From positions 1 through 64,000 of the forward strand of contig NZ_JBHUMY010000006.1 of the NCBI RefSeq assembly GCF_042685365.1: DNA of 64,000 nt, read 5' to 3'. Position 1 is the stretch's first letter, and each line of letters begins with the position of its first letter. The translations under genes were made by a program, and so were the position numbers. Source of the stretch: Paenibacillus_AP thailandensis (lineage in GTDB: Bacteria; Bacillota; Bacilli; Paenibacillales; Paenibacillaceae). Shown here piece after piece: positions 7,808 through 16,753 of the stretch. The notes under the pieces were generated by a model, which saw nothing but the letters and a program-made list of their open reading frames with translations, ran no database searches and had not been told where the DNA came from.

Positions 7808-8659
7808 ATGCGTCATAAACGTTCTCATTCCAGAAGCTTATGGATCTCGATAGGGGCGGTTTCCTGCTGCGCTTCGCTGCTGCTGCTATACGGCTTCGGA
7901 TATGCGGCGTTTACGCTGCTATATCCGTCGCATATGACGCACAGCAGCCCGGCGGCCACTCCAGCCGGCAAGCAGCGCGAGCCGGTTTATGCGCTTGCGG
8001 GCGCCCATGAACTGCGGGTGACGGCAATCGGCGATTCGCTTACGAAAGGAACAGGCGACGCCAGCGGGGAAGGATTCGTCAAGCAGGCGATCGGAAAGCT
8101 GCAGGAGGAGACCGGCAAGCCTGTGAAGCTCGTCAATAATTTGGGCATTCGCGGCCAGCGTGCCGATCAGTTGGCGGAACGGATTCAAACGGCCGGTTAC
8201 CGTTATGCGATCAAGCGGGCGAACGTCATTATGCTTTCGATCGGAGGCAACGATTTGTTCGCGGCGGCCCGCGAATCTATGAAAGGGAACGGAAGCCGCG
8301 ATTCCGCCGTTTCGGCTTCGATCCCGGATCGGCTGCCGGAAGGGCTTGACGGACTGGGCCGGGTGCTGAAGGCGATCCACGAATTGAATCCCGATGCGCA
8401 GGTCGTTTATATCGGATTGTACAATCCGTTCTACGACGTCGAACGGCTGCGCGCCGGCAGCATGCGGGTGACGGAATGGAATGCCGAAGCTTACCGGATG
8501 CTCTCGCAATACGAAAATATGCAAATGATCCCGGTGTTCGATTTGTTCGAGGGCAACATAGGCTCCTATTTGTCTTCCGACCATTTTCATCCGAATCATG
8601 AAGGCTACGGCCGAATCGCCGAGCGGATCGTTCAGTCTTTGAACGCGGAAGGAGCGTAA
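7808..8659 (+). CDS. SGNH/GDSL-family lipase or esterase, membrane-anchored or secreted
   Basis: 283 residues. The N-terminus is a basic segment followed by one long hydrophobic helix (about 11-38), so the enzyme is exported or anchored. The family blocks are present: block I GDSL with Ser77, block II Gly in NNLGIRGQ, block III GGND, and block V DHFH with Asp258 and His261. This predicts a serine hydrolase acting on esters at the cell surface, similar to Bacillus YpmR. The ATG at 7808 follows a GGGGGG run. The next gene begins eight bases after the stop, so it is probably co-transcribed with the ABC transporter genes. The substrate is unknown. Confidence 0.85.
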   Translation: MRHKRSHSRSLWISIGAVSCCASLLLLYGFGYAAFTLLYPSHMTHSSPAATPAGKQREPVYALAGAHELRVTAIGDSLTKGTGDASGEGFVKQAIGKLQEETGKPVKLVNNLGIRGQRADQLAERIQTAGYRYAIKRANVIMLSIGGNDLFAAARESMKGNGSRDSAVSASIPDRLPEGLDGLGRVLKAIHELNPDAQVVYIGLYNPFYDVERLRAGSMRVTEWNAEAYRMLSQYENMQMIPVFDLFEGNIGSYLSSDHFHPNHEGYGRIAERIVQSLNAEGA

Positions 8660-8667
8660 AGACCAAG

Positions 8668-9618
8668 ATGGATAAAGTGCTGTCTGTACGGAATTTGACG
8701 AAAAAGATTGGCGCCAGGACGATTGTCGATGGCGTCAGCTTCGATGTGCACGCGGGCGAGATTTTCGGATTTCTTGGGCCGAACGGCTCCGGCAAAACGA
8801 CGACGATCCGCATGCTGGTCGACCTGATCAAGCCGACGGCCGGCGAGGTGAGCGTATGCGGATATTCTGTGCATCGTTCCCCGGAGAAGGCGTTGTCCCT
8901 TATCGGCTGCATCGTCGAAAACCCCGAGGTGTACAACTATATGACAGGTTGGGAAAACCTGGAGCACTTCGCCCGTATGCTGCCTGGCGTCGGTCCCGGC
9001 CGCATGGCCGAAGTGACGGAGCTTGTCCGCTTGACCGGCAGCATCCACGACAAAGTCAGAACGTATTCGCTTGGCATGCGCCAGCGGCTCGGCATCGCTC
9101 AAGCGCTTCTTAACCGGCCGCGCCTGCTTATATTGGACGAGCCGACGAACGGTCTCGATCCGCAAGGCATTCACGAGCTTCGGGATTTCGTCCGCAAGCT
9201 GGCCGGGGAGGGCGTCAGCTTGTTCATATCGAGCCATATGCTGAACGAAATCCAGCTCATGTGCGACCGGTACGCGATCATTCACGGCGGACGAATCAGG
9301 GCGGTCGGAAGCATGGAATCGTTCGCCGGCCGCGAGACGGGTATCGTGCTGTGGGAGCTGGACCAGCGCGATAAAGGCAAAGCGGTGCTTGCTAAAGATC
9401 CGGCGATCCGGCTGCTGGACGGACCTCCGGGCCAGGCTGCAGGCCGCTCCGCGCCGGCGTCGTTCGGCGATGCCGCGATTGCGGCGGTTATGGACTTCTC
9501 CCGCATTCCGGCCGCGGTCGAGAAGCTGGTCTATGAGCAAATCGGGGTGCTGTCGGTTCGCCCGGCGGCGCAAACGCTTGAAAATTTGTTTCTTGAAACG
9601 ACTTCGGAAACGGTTTGA
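8668..9618 (+). CDS. ABC-2 type transporter ATP-binding protein
   Basis: 316 residues with one ATPase domain in the first 220 or so: Walker A GPNGSGKTT, signature YSLGMRQRLGIAQALL, Walker B LLILDEPTNGLD and switch His in SSHML. The C-terminal 90-residue tail resembles the accessory tail of BcrA-type (bacitracin/lantibiotic immunity) ATPases. The permease follows after a 16-bp gap, and the GDSL hydrolase precedes it by eight bases. The function is export or membrane remodelling; the substrate cannot be told from the sequence. Confidence 0.9.
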   Translation: MDKVLSVRNLTKKIGARTIVDGVSFDVHAGEIFGFLGPNGSGKTTTIRMLVDLIKPTAGEVSVCGYSVHRSPEKALSLIGCIVENPEVYNYMTGWENLEHFARMLPGVGPGRMAEVTELVRLTGSIHDKVRTYSLGMRQRLGIAQALLNRPRLLILDEPTNGLDPQGIHELRDFVRKLAGEGVSLFISSHMLNEIQLMCDRYAIIHGGRIRAVGSMESFAGRETGIVLWELDQRDKGKAVLAKDPAIRLLDGPPGQAAGRSAPASFGDAAIAAVMDFSRIPAAVEKLVYEQIGVLSVRPAAQTLENLFLETTSETV

Positions 9619-9634
9619 CAGGAGGACGGGAACG

Positions 9635-10621
9635 ATGCAAAAACTGCTGCCGCTTATACAGAACGAAACGCTTAAAATATGGAAGAAAAAACGGTTTCTC
9701 GTTATCGTTTTGATTTTGCTCGCGATTATACCGGTTTTTACATACGCGGAATTGAAAACGCTGCGCCATAACGCGTCGGTCTTCGAAAACTGGCGCAGTC
9801 AGGTGCTGCAGCAAATGACCGATATCGAGAATTCCTTGTCAAGCGACCGGATGCCGGAGGAGTGGAAGCGGCAGCGGCGCGTTCTCGTGCAGCAGCTTCA
9901 ATATTATTTGGATCATGACGTCAATCCTGCCGCGCAAAGCGCGGCAACGTTTACGCGGGATTTTATGCATAACGCGGTAACGCTGCTCATCCCGGTGCTT
10001 GTGCTCGCTCTTGCCTCCGATCTCGTATCCGGGGAACGGACCGACGGAACGATCAAGCTGCTGCTCACGAAGCCGGTGCGGCGGTGGCGCATTTTGTTCA
10101 GCAAGCTTGCGGCGCTTTCGTTGTACGTGTCGCTTATCGTCGTTCTGACCGCCGTGCTCAGCTACTTCGTCTCCGGGCTTGCTTTCGGCTACGGAGGCTG
10201 GTTTATGCCGGTGTTTACCGGTTTTGTGCTGGACGGCACGGCCGTCGACGCTTCGTTCGTCCATTCCGTGCCGCAATGGCTTTATATTTTGATGGAGCTG
10301 GGGCTTGCTTGGGCATCTTCCATGACGGTAGCCGTTTTGTCGCTGATGGTTTCCATCCTGCTGCGAAGCACGTCGGCCAGCATCGTCACAATGACGTCCG
10401 TTCTTATATCGGGCACCATTTTGTCGAATATGTCCTCGTCGTGGCAAACTCCAAAATATTTATTTTCGGTCAACCTGAATCTTATGAACTATTTAAACGG
10501 ATCTCCGCCCCCGGTAGAAGGGATGACATTTTCTTTTTCCGCCGCGGTGCTTGCGGTATGGGCGGCCGGAGCGCTGGCCGTGTCGTTTGCAGTCTTTACG
10601 AAACAGGATATATTGAATTAA
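9635..10621 (+). CDS. ABC-2 type transporter permease
   Basis: 328 residues with an N-terminal membrane segment (FLVIVLILLAIIPVF), a charged extracytoplasmic loop of about 110 residues and then at least five membrane segments. This is the ABC-2 permease layout with a large first loop. The start at 9635 follows GGAGG (9621-9625) by nine bases; an open frame reaching further upstream only overlaps the ATPase gene. It partners the ATPase encoded just before it. There is a 72-bp gap to parE without an obvious terminator. Confidence 0.88.
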   Translation: MQKLLPLIQNETLKIWKKKRFLVIVLILLAIIPVFTYAELKTLRHNASVFENWRSQVLQQMTDIENSLSSDRMPEEWKRQRRVLVQQLQYYLDHDVNPAAQSAATFTRDFMHNAVTLLIPVLVLALASDLVSGERTDGTIKLLLTKPVRRWRILFSKLAALSLYVSLIVVLTAVLSYFVSGLAFGYGGWFMPVFTGFVLDGTAVDASFVHSVPQWLYILMELGLAWASSMTVAVLSLMVSILLRSTSASIVTMTSVLISGTILSNMSSSWQTPKYLFSVNLNLMNYLNGSPPPVEGMTFSFSAAVLAVWAAGALAVSFAVFTKQDILN

Positions 10622-10693
10622 AATATAAACTTAAGCACAAATGGCCCCGATATCGGTGTCAGGGGATGAGAGATTTAAGATTGGGGGACGCTC

Positions 10694-12664
10694 ATGGCTG
10701 AGCAAATGGATCTGTACGCAACGCAAGCCGAAGAGAGCCGCAGCTATGAAGCCGACGACATCCAGGTTCTGGAAGGTTTGGCGGCGGTACGCAAACGGCC
10801 AGGCATGTATATAGGCAGTACAAGCAGCTCCGGTCTGCATCATTTGGTATGGGAGATTGTCGATAACGCGGTCGATGAGCATTTGGCCAAGTTTTGTACG
10901 GCGATAGACGTAACGTTGAACAAGGACGGCTCGGTAACGGTGCTGGACAACGGACGGGGCATTCCGACCGGCATGCACAAGACCGGCATCCCTACGCCGC
11001 AGGTCGTCTATACGATTCTGCACGCGGGGGGCAAATTCGGCGGCGGAGGCTACAAGAAGTCCGGCGGCTTGCACGGTGTCGGCGCGTCCGTCACGAACGC
11101 GTTGTCCGAATGGCTTGAGGTGGAAATTTTCCGCGACGGGAAAATACATAAACAACGTTACGAGTATTGGGTCGACGAGAACGGCAAGGAGCATGTCGGC
11201 GAACCGGTAACCGGGCTTGAAGTGATCGGCACGACGAACAAGACCGGCACGAAGGTGACGTTTAAGCCGGACGCTCGCGTATTCCACGCCGGTACGTCGC
11301 TGAACTACGATACGCTGGCCGAAAGGCTGCAGGAAATCGCGTTTTTGAATTCGGGCTTGAAGGTGACGATTAAGGACGAACGCCACGGCAAGCAGGAAGT
11401 ATTTCATTACGACGGCGGAGCGAAGCAGTTCGTTCAGTTTTTGAACGAAGGGAAGACCGTGCTTTGCGATGCCGTCCATTTTACGGGCGAGAAAGACGAG
11501 ATCGAAGTGGAAATCGCGCTTCAATATAACGACGGTTATACCGAAACGATCGCTTCTTTCGTGAACTCGATTCCGACGCGCGGCGGCGGCACGCACGAAA
11601 CCGGCTTCAAAACCGCTTACACGCGCGTGATGAACGATTACGCCCGCAAAACGTCGCTGCTCAAGGAAAAGGACAAAAATTTGGAGGGCAGCGATCTTCG
11701 CGAAGGCATGATGGCCGTCATCAATATTAAAATGGCCGAGGTGGAGTTCGTCGGACAGACGAAGGACCAGCTTGGCAGCTCGTCTGCCCGCAGCGCCGTA
11801 GACGCCGTCGTGGCCGAAAAAATGCAAGTATTTCTTGAGGAAAACCCGCAAACGGCGCAAACGCTGCTGAAGAAGGCGGTGCAAGCCTCCAAAGCCCGCG
11901 AAGCGGCGCGCAAGGCGCGCGAGGAAATCCGCAGCGGGAAGAAGAAGAGCGAAGGCTCGAACCTGGGCGGCAAGCTGACGCCGGCTCAATCCAAGGACGT
12001 GTCGCGGACGGAGCTGTTTATCGTCGAAGGCGACTCCGCCGGCGGGTCGGCGAAGCAAGGGCGCGACTCCAAATATCAGGCGATCCTGCCGCTGAAGGGC
12101 AAGCCGATGAATCCGGAGAAAGCGAAGCTTGCCGACATTATGAAAAACGACGAATACCGCGCGATTATAAACGCCATCGGCGCGGGCGTCGGCTCGGAAT
12201 TCGAGTGCGAGGAAAGCAATTACAGCAAGATCGTCATTATGACCGACGCCGATACGGACGGAGCGCACATTCAAGTGCTGCTGCTGACGTTTTTCTACCG
12301 GTATATGAAGCCGCTGATCGACAACGGCAAAGTGTATATCGCGCAGCCGCCGCTCTATAAAATTACCCGCAAATCCGGGAAGTTGGAGACGGTTCGTTAC
12401 GCCTGGACGGACGAGCAGCTGCAGAACTACTTGAAGGAATTCGGCAAAAACTATGAGCTTCAGCGCTATAAAGGTCTTGGCGAGATGAATCCGGAACAGC
12501 TGTGGGAGACGACGATGAACCCGGAGACCCGCACCCTTCTTCAGGTTCAAATCGACGATACGGCCAAAGCGGAACGGCGCGTATCGGCGCTTATGGGCGA
12601 CAAGGTCGATCCGCGGAAGCGATGGATTATGGAAAACGTCGACTTCACGGAATTTGAGGAATAG
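10694..12664 (+). CDS. parE: DNA topoisomerase IV subunit B
   Basis: 656 residues, a normal ParE length. ParE supplies the ATPase of topoisomerase IV, which decatenates daughter chromosomes. The GHKL ATPase motifs are EIVDNAVDEH, LDNGRGIP and GGKFGGGGYKKSGGLHGVG. The triple-Gly/Tyr-Lys segment and DTDGAHIQ point to ParE rather than GyrB. The Toprim motif EGDSAGGSAKQGRD is present. ATG at 10694 follows GGGGGA. parC starts 12 bp after the stop, forming the usual parE-parC operon. Confidence 0.95.
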   Translation: MAEQMDLYATQAEESRSYEADDIQVLEGLAAVRKRPGMYIGSTSSSGLHHLVWEIVDNAVDEHLAKFCTAIDVTLNKDGSVTVLDNGRGIPTGMHKTGIPTPQVVYTILHAGGKFGGGGYKKSGGLHGVGASVTNALSEWLEVEIFRDGKIHKQRYEYWVDENGKEHVGEPVTGLEVIGTTNKTGTKVTFKPDARVFHAGTSLNYDTLAERLQEIAFLNSGLKVTIKDERHGKQEVFHYDGGAKQFVQFLNEGKTVLCDAVHFTGEKDEIEVEIALQYNDGYTETIASFVNSIPTRGGGTHETGFKTAYTRVMNDYARKTSLLKEKDKNLEGSDLREGMMAVINIKMAEVEFVGQTKDQLGSSSARSAVDAVVAEKMQVFLEENPQTAQTLLKKAVQASKAREAARKAREEIRSGKKKSEGSNLGGKLTPAQSKDVSRTELFIVEGDSAGGSAKQGRDSKYQAILPLKGKPMNPEKAKLADIMKNDEYRAIINAIGAGVGSEFECEESNYSKIVIMTDADTDGAHIQVLLLTFFYRYMKPLIDNGKVYIAQPPLYKITRKSGKLETVRYAWTDEQLQNYLKEFGKNYELQRYKGLGEMNPEQLWETTMNPETRTLLQVQIDDTAKAERRVSALMGDKVDPRKRWIMENVDFTEFEE

Positions 12665-12676
12665 GGGGAGTAGGGC

Positions 12677-15109
12677 ATGAGTACGATGGAATCGTTTTTG
12701 CCGGCGTTTCTGGAAGAGGTCGTCGGCGACCGTTTCGGGCGCTATTCCAAATATATTATCCAGGACCGGGCGATCCCCGATGTCCGGGACGGGCTCAAGC
12801 CGGTACAGCGGCGCATTCTGTACGCGATGTACGAGTCGGGCAATACGCCGGACAAGCCGTACCGCAAATCGGCGAAAACCGTCGGCGACGTGATGGGCAA
12901 TTATCACCCTCACGGGGACTCTTCGATTTACGAAGGGATGGTCCGGATGGCGCAGCCGTGGAAGATGGGCCATGTGCTTGTCGACGGCCACGGCAACTGG
13001 GGTTCGCTTGACGACGATCCGGCGGCGGCGATGCGTTATACGGAAGCGCGGCTTTCGCCGATCGCGATGGAGCTGCTTCGCGATATCGACAAACGGACGG
13101 TGCAGTTCAAGGACAATTTCGACAATACGGCGAAGGAGCCCGTCGTGCTTCCTTCGCGTTATCCGAACCTGCTCGTGAACGGAGCGAGCGGTATTTCGGC
13201 CGGCTTCGCGACGGAAATCCCGACCCATAATTTGCGCGAGGTCATTAACGCCTGCATCGCGCTGATGGCCAATCCGAACGTGACGCTCGAAGAGCTGATG
13301 CAGATCGTAAAAGGGCCCGATTTTCCGACGGGCGGCATCATTATGGGCGGCGACGGCATCCGCGAAGCGTATGCGACGGGAAGAGGCCGGATTTATATCC
13401 GCTCCAAAACCGAAATCGAAAGCTTGCGGGGCGGCAAGCAGCAGATCGTCATTACGGAAATCCCGTACCAGGTCGTAAAAGCGCGCCTTGTTACCGCCAT
13501 GGAAACGATCCGGCTGGAGAAAAAGGTGGAGGGCATCGCCGAGGTGCGCGACGAGACGGGACGGAACGGTCTCCGCATCGTCGTGGAGCTGAAGAAGGAT
13601 GCCGATGCCGAAGGCATTCTCGCCTATTTGCTCAAAAAGACGGATCTTCAAGTCACCTATAACTTCAATATGGTGGCGATCGTCAATAAACAGCCGCAGC
13701 AGCTCGGCTTGAAGGCGATGCTGAACGCCTATATCATGCACCAGAAGGAAGTCGTCACGCACCGGACGCAATACGAGCTGGAGAAAGCCGAAGACCGCGC
13801 TCACGTCGTGGAGGGGCTCGTCAAGGCGTTAAACATTCTCGACGACGTTATCGCGACGATCAAAGGCTCGAAAAACCGTGCCGACGCCCAGAACAACCTG
13901 GTCGAGAAGTTCGGCTTCACGGAACGGCAAGCCGATGCGATTCTTACGTTGCAGCTGTACAGGCTGACAAGCCTCGAGATTACGTCGCTGCAAAAAGAAT
14001 TGAACGAGCTCATGAAGCGGATCGGCCAATTGAAAGCGATTCTGGAGAGCGAAAAGAAGCTGCTTGGCGTCATCAAGTCGGAGCTTGAAGAAATTCGCGA
14101 CAAGTACGGCATCGACCGCCGTTCGGCCATCCAGGAAGAAATCGAGGAACTAAAGGTCAACCTCGAGGTGATGATCACGCCGGAGGACGTGCTGGTGACG
14201 CTAAGCCGCGAAGGCTACATGAAGCGGACGAGCATGCTTTCGTTTACCCGTTCGGGCGGGGAGCTGGACAGCTCCGGCGTCAAGGAAGGCGACATGATCG
14301 AGCAGCTTCTCGAGGTGAACACGCTGGATAACCTGCTGCTGTTTACCCGCAAGGGCCAATATTACATGCTTCCGGTTCACCAAATTCCGGAGTTCAAATG
14401 GAAGGAAAACGGCACCGCGATCGTCAATATTATCGCTTTGCCGAAGGACGACTCGATCGTCGATATCATACCGGTCAAAGACTTTAACGACGAGGAGACG
14501 TCGCTGGTATTCGTTACGAAGCGTGGCAACGTCAAGCGGACGATGCTGAAGGATTATATGACGACCCGGTCGACGGCGATCGCGGCCTGCAAGGTGGCGG
14601 ACGGCGACGAGGTCATCAGCGTGAAGCCGAGCGACGGCAAAAAACAGCTCGTTCTGGTCAGCAAGCTTGGCATGAGCATCCGTTTCGAGGAAAGCGAAGT
14701 GAACCCGATGGGCCGGGTTGCCGCGGGCGTGCGCGGCATTCAACTGAAGGAGGAGGACGAGCTGATCTCGGCCGAATTCGTTCAGGACGACGAAGGGGAA
14801 TTGCTGGTCATATCCGACCTTGGTTATGCGAAGCGAAGCCTGCTGCTCGACTATCCGATTCAAGGCAGAGGCGGCAAAGGGGTTCAAACCTTCGAATTCA
14901 AGGAAGGAAAGCGGGTCAAGCCGAACGGAACGGCGCTTGTCGCAGCGTTTTATTGCCGCGAAGCCCGGGATCTGGTCGTTGCGACTTCCGCCGGCGCCAC
15001 CCATTCCGTCAGCTCGGAGAAAGCGCATATCGAAGAACGCAAGTCGGTCGGCCGCATTTTCGTGCCATTGGATAAAAACGAGACGATCGACATCGTCATT
15101 GCCCGGTAA
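12677..15109 (+). CDS. parC: DNA topoisomerase IV subunit A
   Basis: 810 residues. ParC is the DNA cleavage and religation subunit. The catalytic Tyr121 lies in AAAMRYTEARLS, and the winged-helix/tower region precedes a C-terminal beta-pinwheel with repeated blades (for example RGNVKR and GVRGIQLK). The quinolone-determining segment reads HPHGDSSIYEGM with Ser82 and Glu86 intact, so no classical resistance substitution is visible. It is preceded by GGGGGAG and coupled to parE. A 10-bp inverted repeat with a short T-run lies about 70 bp downstream. Confidence 0.95.
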   Translation: MSTMESFLPAFLEEVVGDRFGRYSKYIIQDRAIPDVRDGLKPVQRRILYAMYESGNTPDKPYRKSAKTVGDVMGNYHPHGDSSIYEGMVRMAQPWKMGHVLVDGHGNWGSLDDDPAAAMRYTEARLSPIAMELLRDIDKRTVQFKDNFDNTAKEPVVLPSRYPNLLVNGASGISAGFATEIPTHNLREVINACIALMANPNVTLEELMQIVKGPDFPTGGIIMGGDGIREAYATGRGRIYIRSKTEIESLRGGKQQIVITEIPYQVVKARLVTAMETIRLEKKVEGIAEVRDETGRNGLRIVVELKKDADAEGILAYLLKKTDLQVTYNFNMVAIVNKQPQQLGLKAMLNAYIMHQKEVVTHRTQYELEKAEDRAHVVEGLVKALNILDDVIATIKGSKNRADAQNNLVEKFGFTERQADAILTLQLYRLTSLEITSLQKELNELMKRIGQLKAILESEKKLLGVIKSELEEIRDKYGIDRRSAIQEEIEELKVNLEVMITPEDVLVTLSREGYMKRTSMLSFTRSGGELDSSGVKEGDMIEQLLEVNTLDNLLLFTRKGQYYMLPVHQIPEFKWKENGTAIVNIIALPKDDSIVDIIPVKDFNDEETSLVFVTKRGNVKRTMLKDYMTTRSTAIAACKVADGDEVISVKPSDGKKQLVLVSKLGMSIRFEESEVNPMGRVAAGVRGIQLKEEDELISAEFVQDDEGELLVISDLGYAKRSLLLDYPIQGRGGKGVQTFEFKEGKRVKPNGTALVAAFYCREARDLVVATSAGATHSVSSEKAHIEERKSVGRIFVPLDKNETIDIVIAR

Positions 15110-15115
15110 AGCGGG

Positions 15116-15286
15116 TTAATCGTATGGCCCATTGGGCGGTTCAAGCCGCTCGATCAATTGAATAAGCATTTCCACAATTACCCACAATGGAGTCGGATCG
15201 TCCAGACGGTCAAGCCATTGTGGGTCTTTTAGTATGCCGTAATCTTGGATTTTGCGGAGAAGTTCCGTTTTGTCCATCGCATTCAT
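15116..15286 (-). CDS. Small hypothetical protein, 56 residues
   Basis: This open frame is on the reverse strand and ends seven bases after the parC stop. The product starts MNAMDKTELL and includes KDPQWLDRL and TPLWVIVEMLIQLIERLEPP. A GGGGG run lies just before the first ATG and eight bases before the in-frame ATG at 15277, which may be the true start (53 residues). It contains two related DPxW/TPLW segments encoded by the arms of an inverted repeat. No family is recognised. The amphipathic helix and balanced composition look like a real protein. Confidence 0.5.
   Translation of the reverse strand: MNAMDKTELLRKIQDYGILKDPQWLDRLDDPTPLWVIVEMLIQLIERLEPPNGPYD
15181..15228 (+). terminator. Possible parC terminator inside the small reverse ORF
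   Basis: CCCACAATGG (15181-15190) and CCATTGTGGG (15215-15224) are perfect complements with a 24-nt loop, followed by TCTTTT. The repeat also encodes the two related segments of the reverse-strand small protein. Confidence 0.45.
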
Positions 15287-15429
15287 CCCCCGTCGGCGAG
15301 AATAAAAACGAATAAATCATGGAGCGGGACTGCCGGCTGCCAGGAACCGCCACCCGTGACATTCGCCTAATCAGCTTATGTCTATCTCTGTCAAAAGGTT
15401 CGAAAATAACGTCGATTAATCTCGCAAAT

Positions 15430-15475
15430 TATTAATTGGATTAACCTTTAATTCGACATTTTCGGATGGTATAAT
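15430..15475 (+). promoter_or_regulatory. Extended -10 promoter and possible operator of the MarR gene
   Basis: TGGTATAAT (15467-15475) is a perfect extended -10. A weak -35 (TTTAAT, 15447-15452) lies 17 bp upstream. An AT-rich imperfect palindrome around TTGGATTAACC (15430-15453) overlaps the -35 and could be the autoregulatory MarR site. Confidence 0.55.
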
Positions 15476-15517
15476 TTAGGTAGAGAACGCAATTCGGACA
15501 AGGAGGGTGGATTGATC

Positions 15518-15922
15518 ATGGTTTCTGACGATTTCACGAAAGTATGGTCCAAGCTTTCGCGCGATTGGAAGTTTACGCTCGAGCAAGCGCTTGCACCTCT
15601 GACGGAAGGCCAGCTTGGCGTGCTGGAGCTGCTGCTGGAGCACCAGCCGATGAAGCCTTCGGATTTGCTTCAATATTTATCGACGACGCCGGCCGCGATT
15701 ACGACGCTGCTCGATCGGATGGAGCGTAACGAGTTAATTGTACGTACAAGAGACGAGCGGGATCGGAGAATCGTATGGGTAACCGTAACGGAGAAAGGGA
15801 AGAAGGAAGCAAGCCGCGGGGCGGAAATCCGTTCCAAAGTCATCGGCGATTCCTTGGACCGGATTTCGTCCCATAATCAGCAGCTGCTTGTATATTTGCT
15901 CGGCAAAGTCGCCAATCTGTAG
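15518..15922 (+). CDS. MarR-family transcriptional regulator
   Basis: 134 residues with the winged-helix MarR core: a helix-turn-helix (MKPSDLLQYLSTTPAAITTLLDRMER), then the wing with DERDRRIVWVTVTEKG. MarR proteins are dimeric repressors that respond to small phenolics or oxidants. ATG at 15518 follows AAGGAGGG (15500-15507) by ten bases; a TTG at 15512 is the alternative. It has its own extended -10 promoter. No obvious target gene lies beside it: the next genes run on the other strand. Confidence 0.85.
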   Translation: MVSDDFTKVWSKLSRDWKFTLEQALAPLTEGQLGVLELLLEHQPMKPSDLLQYLSTTPAAITTLLDRMERNELIVRTRDERDRRIVWVTVTEKGKKEASRGAEIRSKVIGDSLDRISSHNQQLLVYLLGKVANL

Positions 15923-16018
15923 TCCGGGCATAGGGGCCACCTTAAGCGTACATACGGCTGGAGCGCATGCGGATGGGCTCCGGCTTGCGATTCATGCCTG
16001 CCGCGATAAGCGGGCGGG

Positions 16019-16753
16019 TTATTTGTTTTGCGCGATATAGAAGCTGGCCGCCTGCTCCAGCTGTTCGCCGCTCCACCATTCCCACGGCTTGCCTTCCGGT
16101 ACAGACCGGAACGTAAGCCGTTCTTTTGTAACCGGATGGGGAATGGTAACCGAAGTAGACCAAAGCGCGACGTCCATAGCGGCTTCGGCGGAGGCATGGC
16201 CGTATTTCCGGTCGCCGGCGAGCGGACAGCCGATATGGGCCATTTGGGCCCTTATTTGATGCGGTCTGCCGGTATGAAGCTTTACGGCGAGGAGCGAATA
16301 CCGGCCGTTTACGGCGATCGTTTCGTAATCGAGTACGGCATCCTTCGCATCGGCCGCCGGCTTGTCGAACACCGTAACTTGATTGCGGCCGCTGTCTTTC
16401 CGGATATAATGCTTCAGCTGCGCCCGCGGGGTCCGGGGCGTGCCGTGAACGACGCATATATATGTTTTGCCGAAGGAACGGCTGCGTACCGCTTCCGACA
16501 AGCGGGAGGCGGCTTTCGACGTTTTGGCGAACACCATGGCCCCCCCGACGGGACGGTCCAAGCGGTGAACGAGTCCCAAAAAGACGTTGCCGGGCTTGTT
16601 ATAGCGTGCTTTAATGTCCTGCTTCAGCAAGGTCAGCATATCGGGATCGCCGGAGTCGTCCTCCTGGGACGGAATGCCGGGCGGCTTCACGACGGCAAGA
16701 ACGTGGTTGTCCTCGTACAAAATCGGGATGGACGGAGTCGTTTCCATCGCCAT
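16019..16753 (-). CDS. RluA-family RNA pseudouridine synthase
   Basis: 244 residues. The catalytic motif HRLDRPVGG holds the conserved Asp, and the late motifs LHTGRPHQIRAQMAHIGCPL and GDRKYG are typical of the RluA family. There is no N-terminal S4 domain. It isomerises uridine in rRNA or tRNA; the target site cannot be told. The ATG shares its A with the TGA stop of the upstream methyltransferase gene (TGATG at 16753), and GGGAG lies eight bases before it, so the pair is translationally coupled. A longer start 33 bases upstream is possible but lacks support. Confidence 0.88.
   Translation of the reverse strand: MAMETTPSIPILYEDNHVLAVVKPPGIPSQEDDSGDPDMLTLLKQDIKARYNKPGNVFLGLVHRLDRPVGGAMVFAKTSKAASRLSEAVRSRSFGKTYICVVHGTPRTPRAQLKHYIRKDSGRNQVTVFDKPAADAKDAVLDYETIAVNGRYSLLAVKLHTGRPHQIRAQMAHIGCPLAGDRKYGHASAEAAMDVALWSTSVTIPHPVTKERLTFRSVPEGKPWEWWSGEQLEQAASFYIAQNK

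Noticed and set aside
10631..13804. A 1057-codon open frame on the reverse strand over parE and parC
   Set aside because: It is a shadow of high-GC coding on the other strand. The forward frames encode clear ParE and ParC, and the reverse product is Arg/His-rich without motifs.
12677..15109. Quinolone resistance mutations in parC
   Set aside because: The determining segment has the usual Ser and Glu residues.
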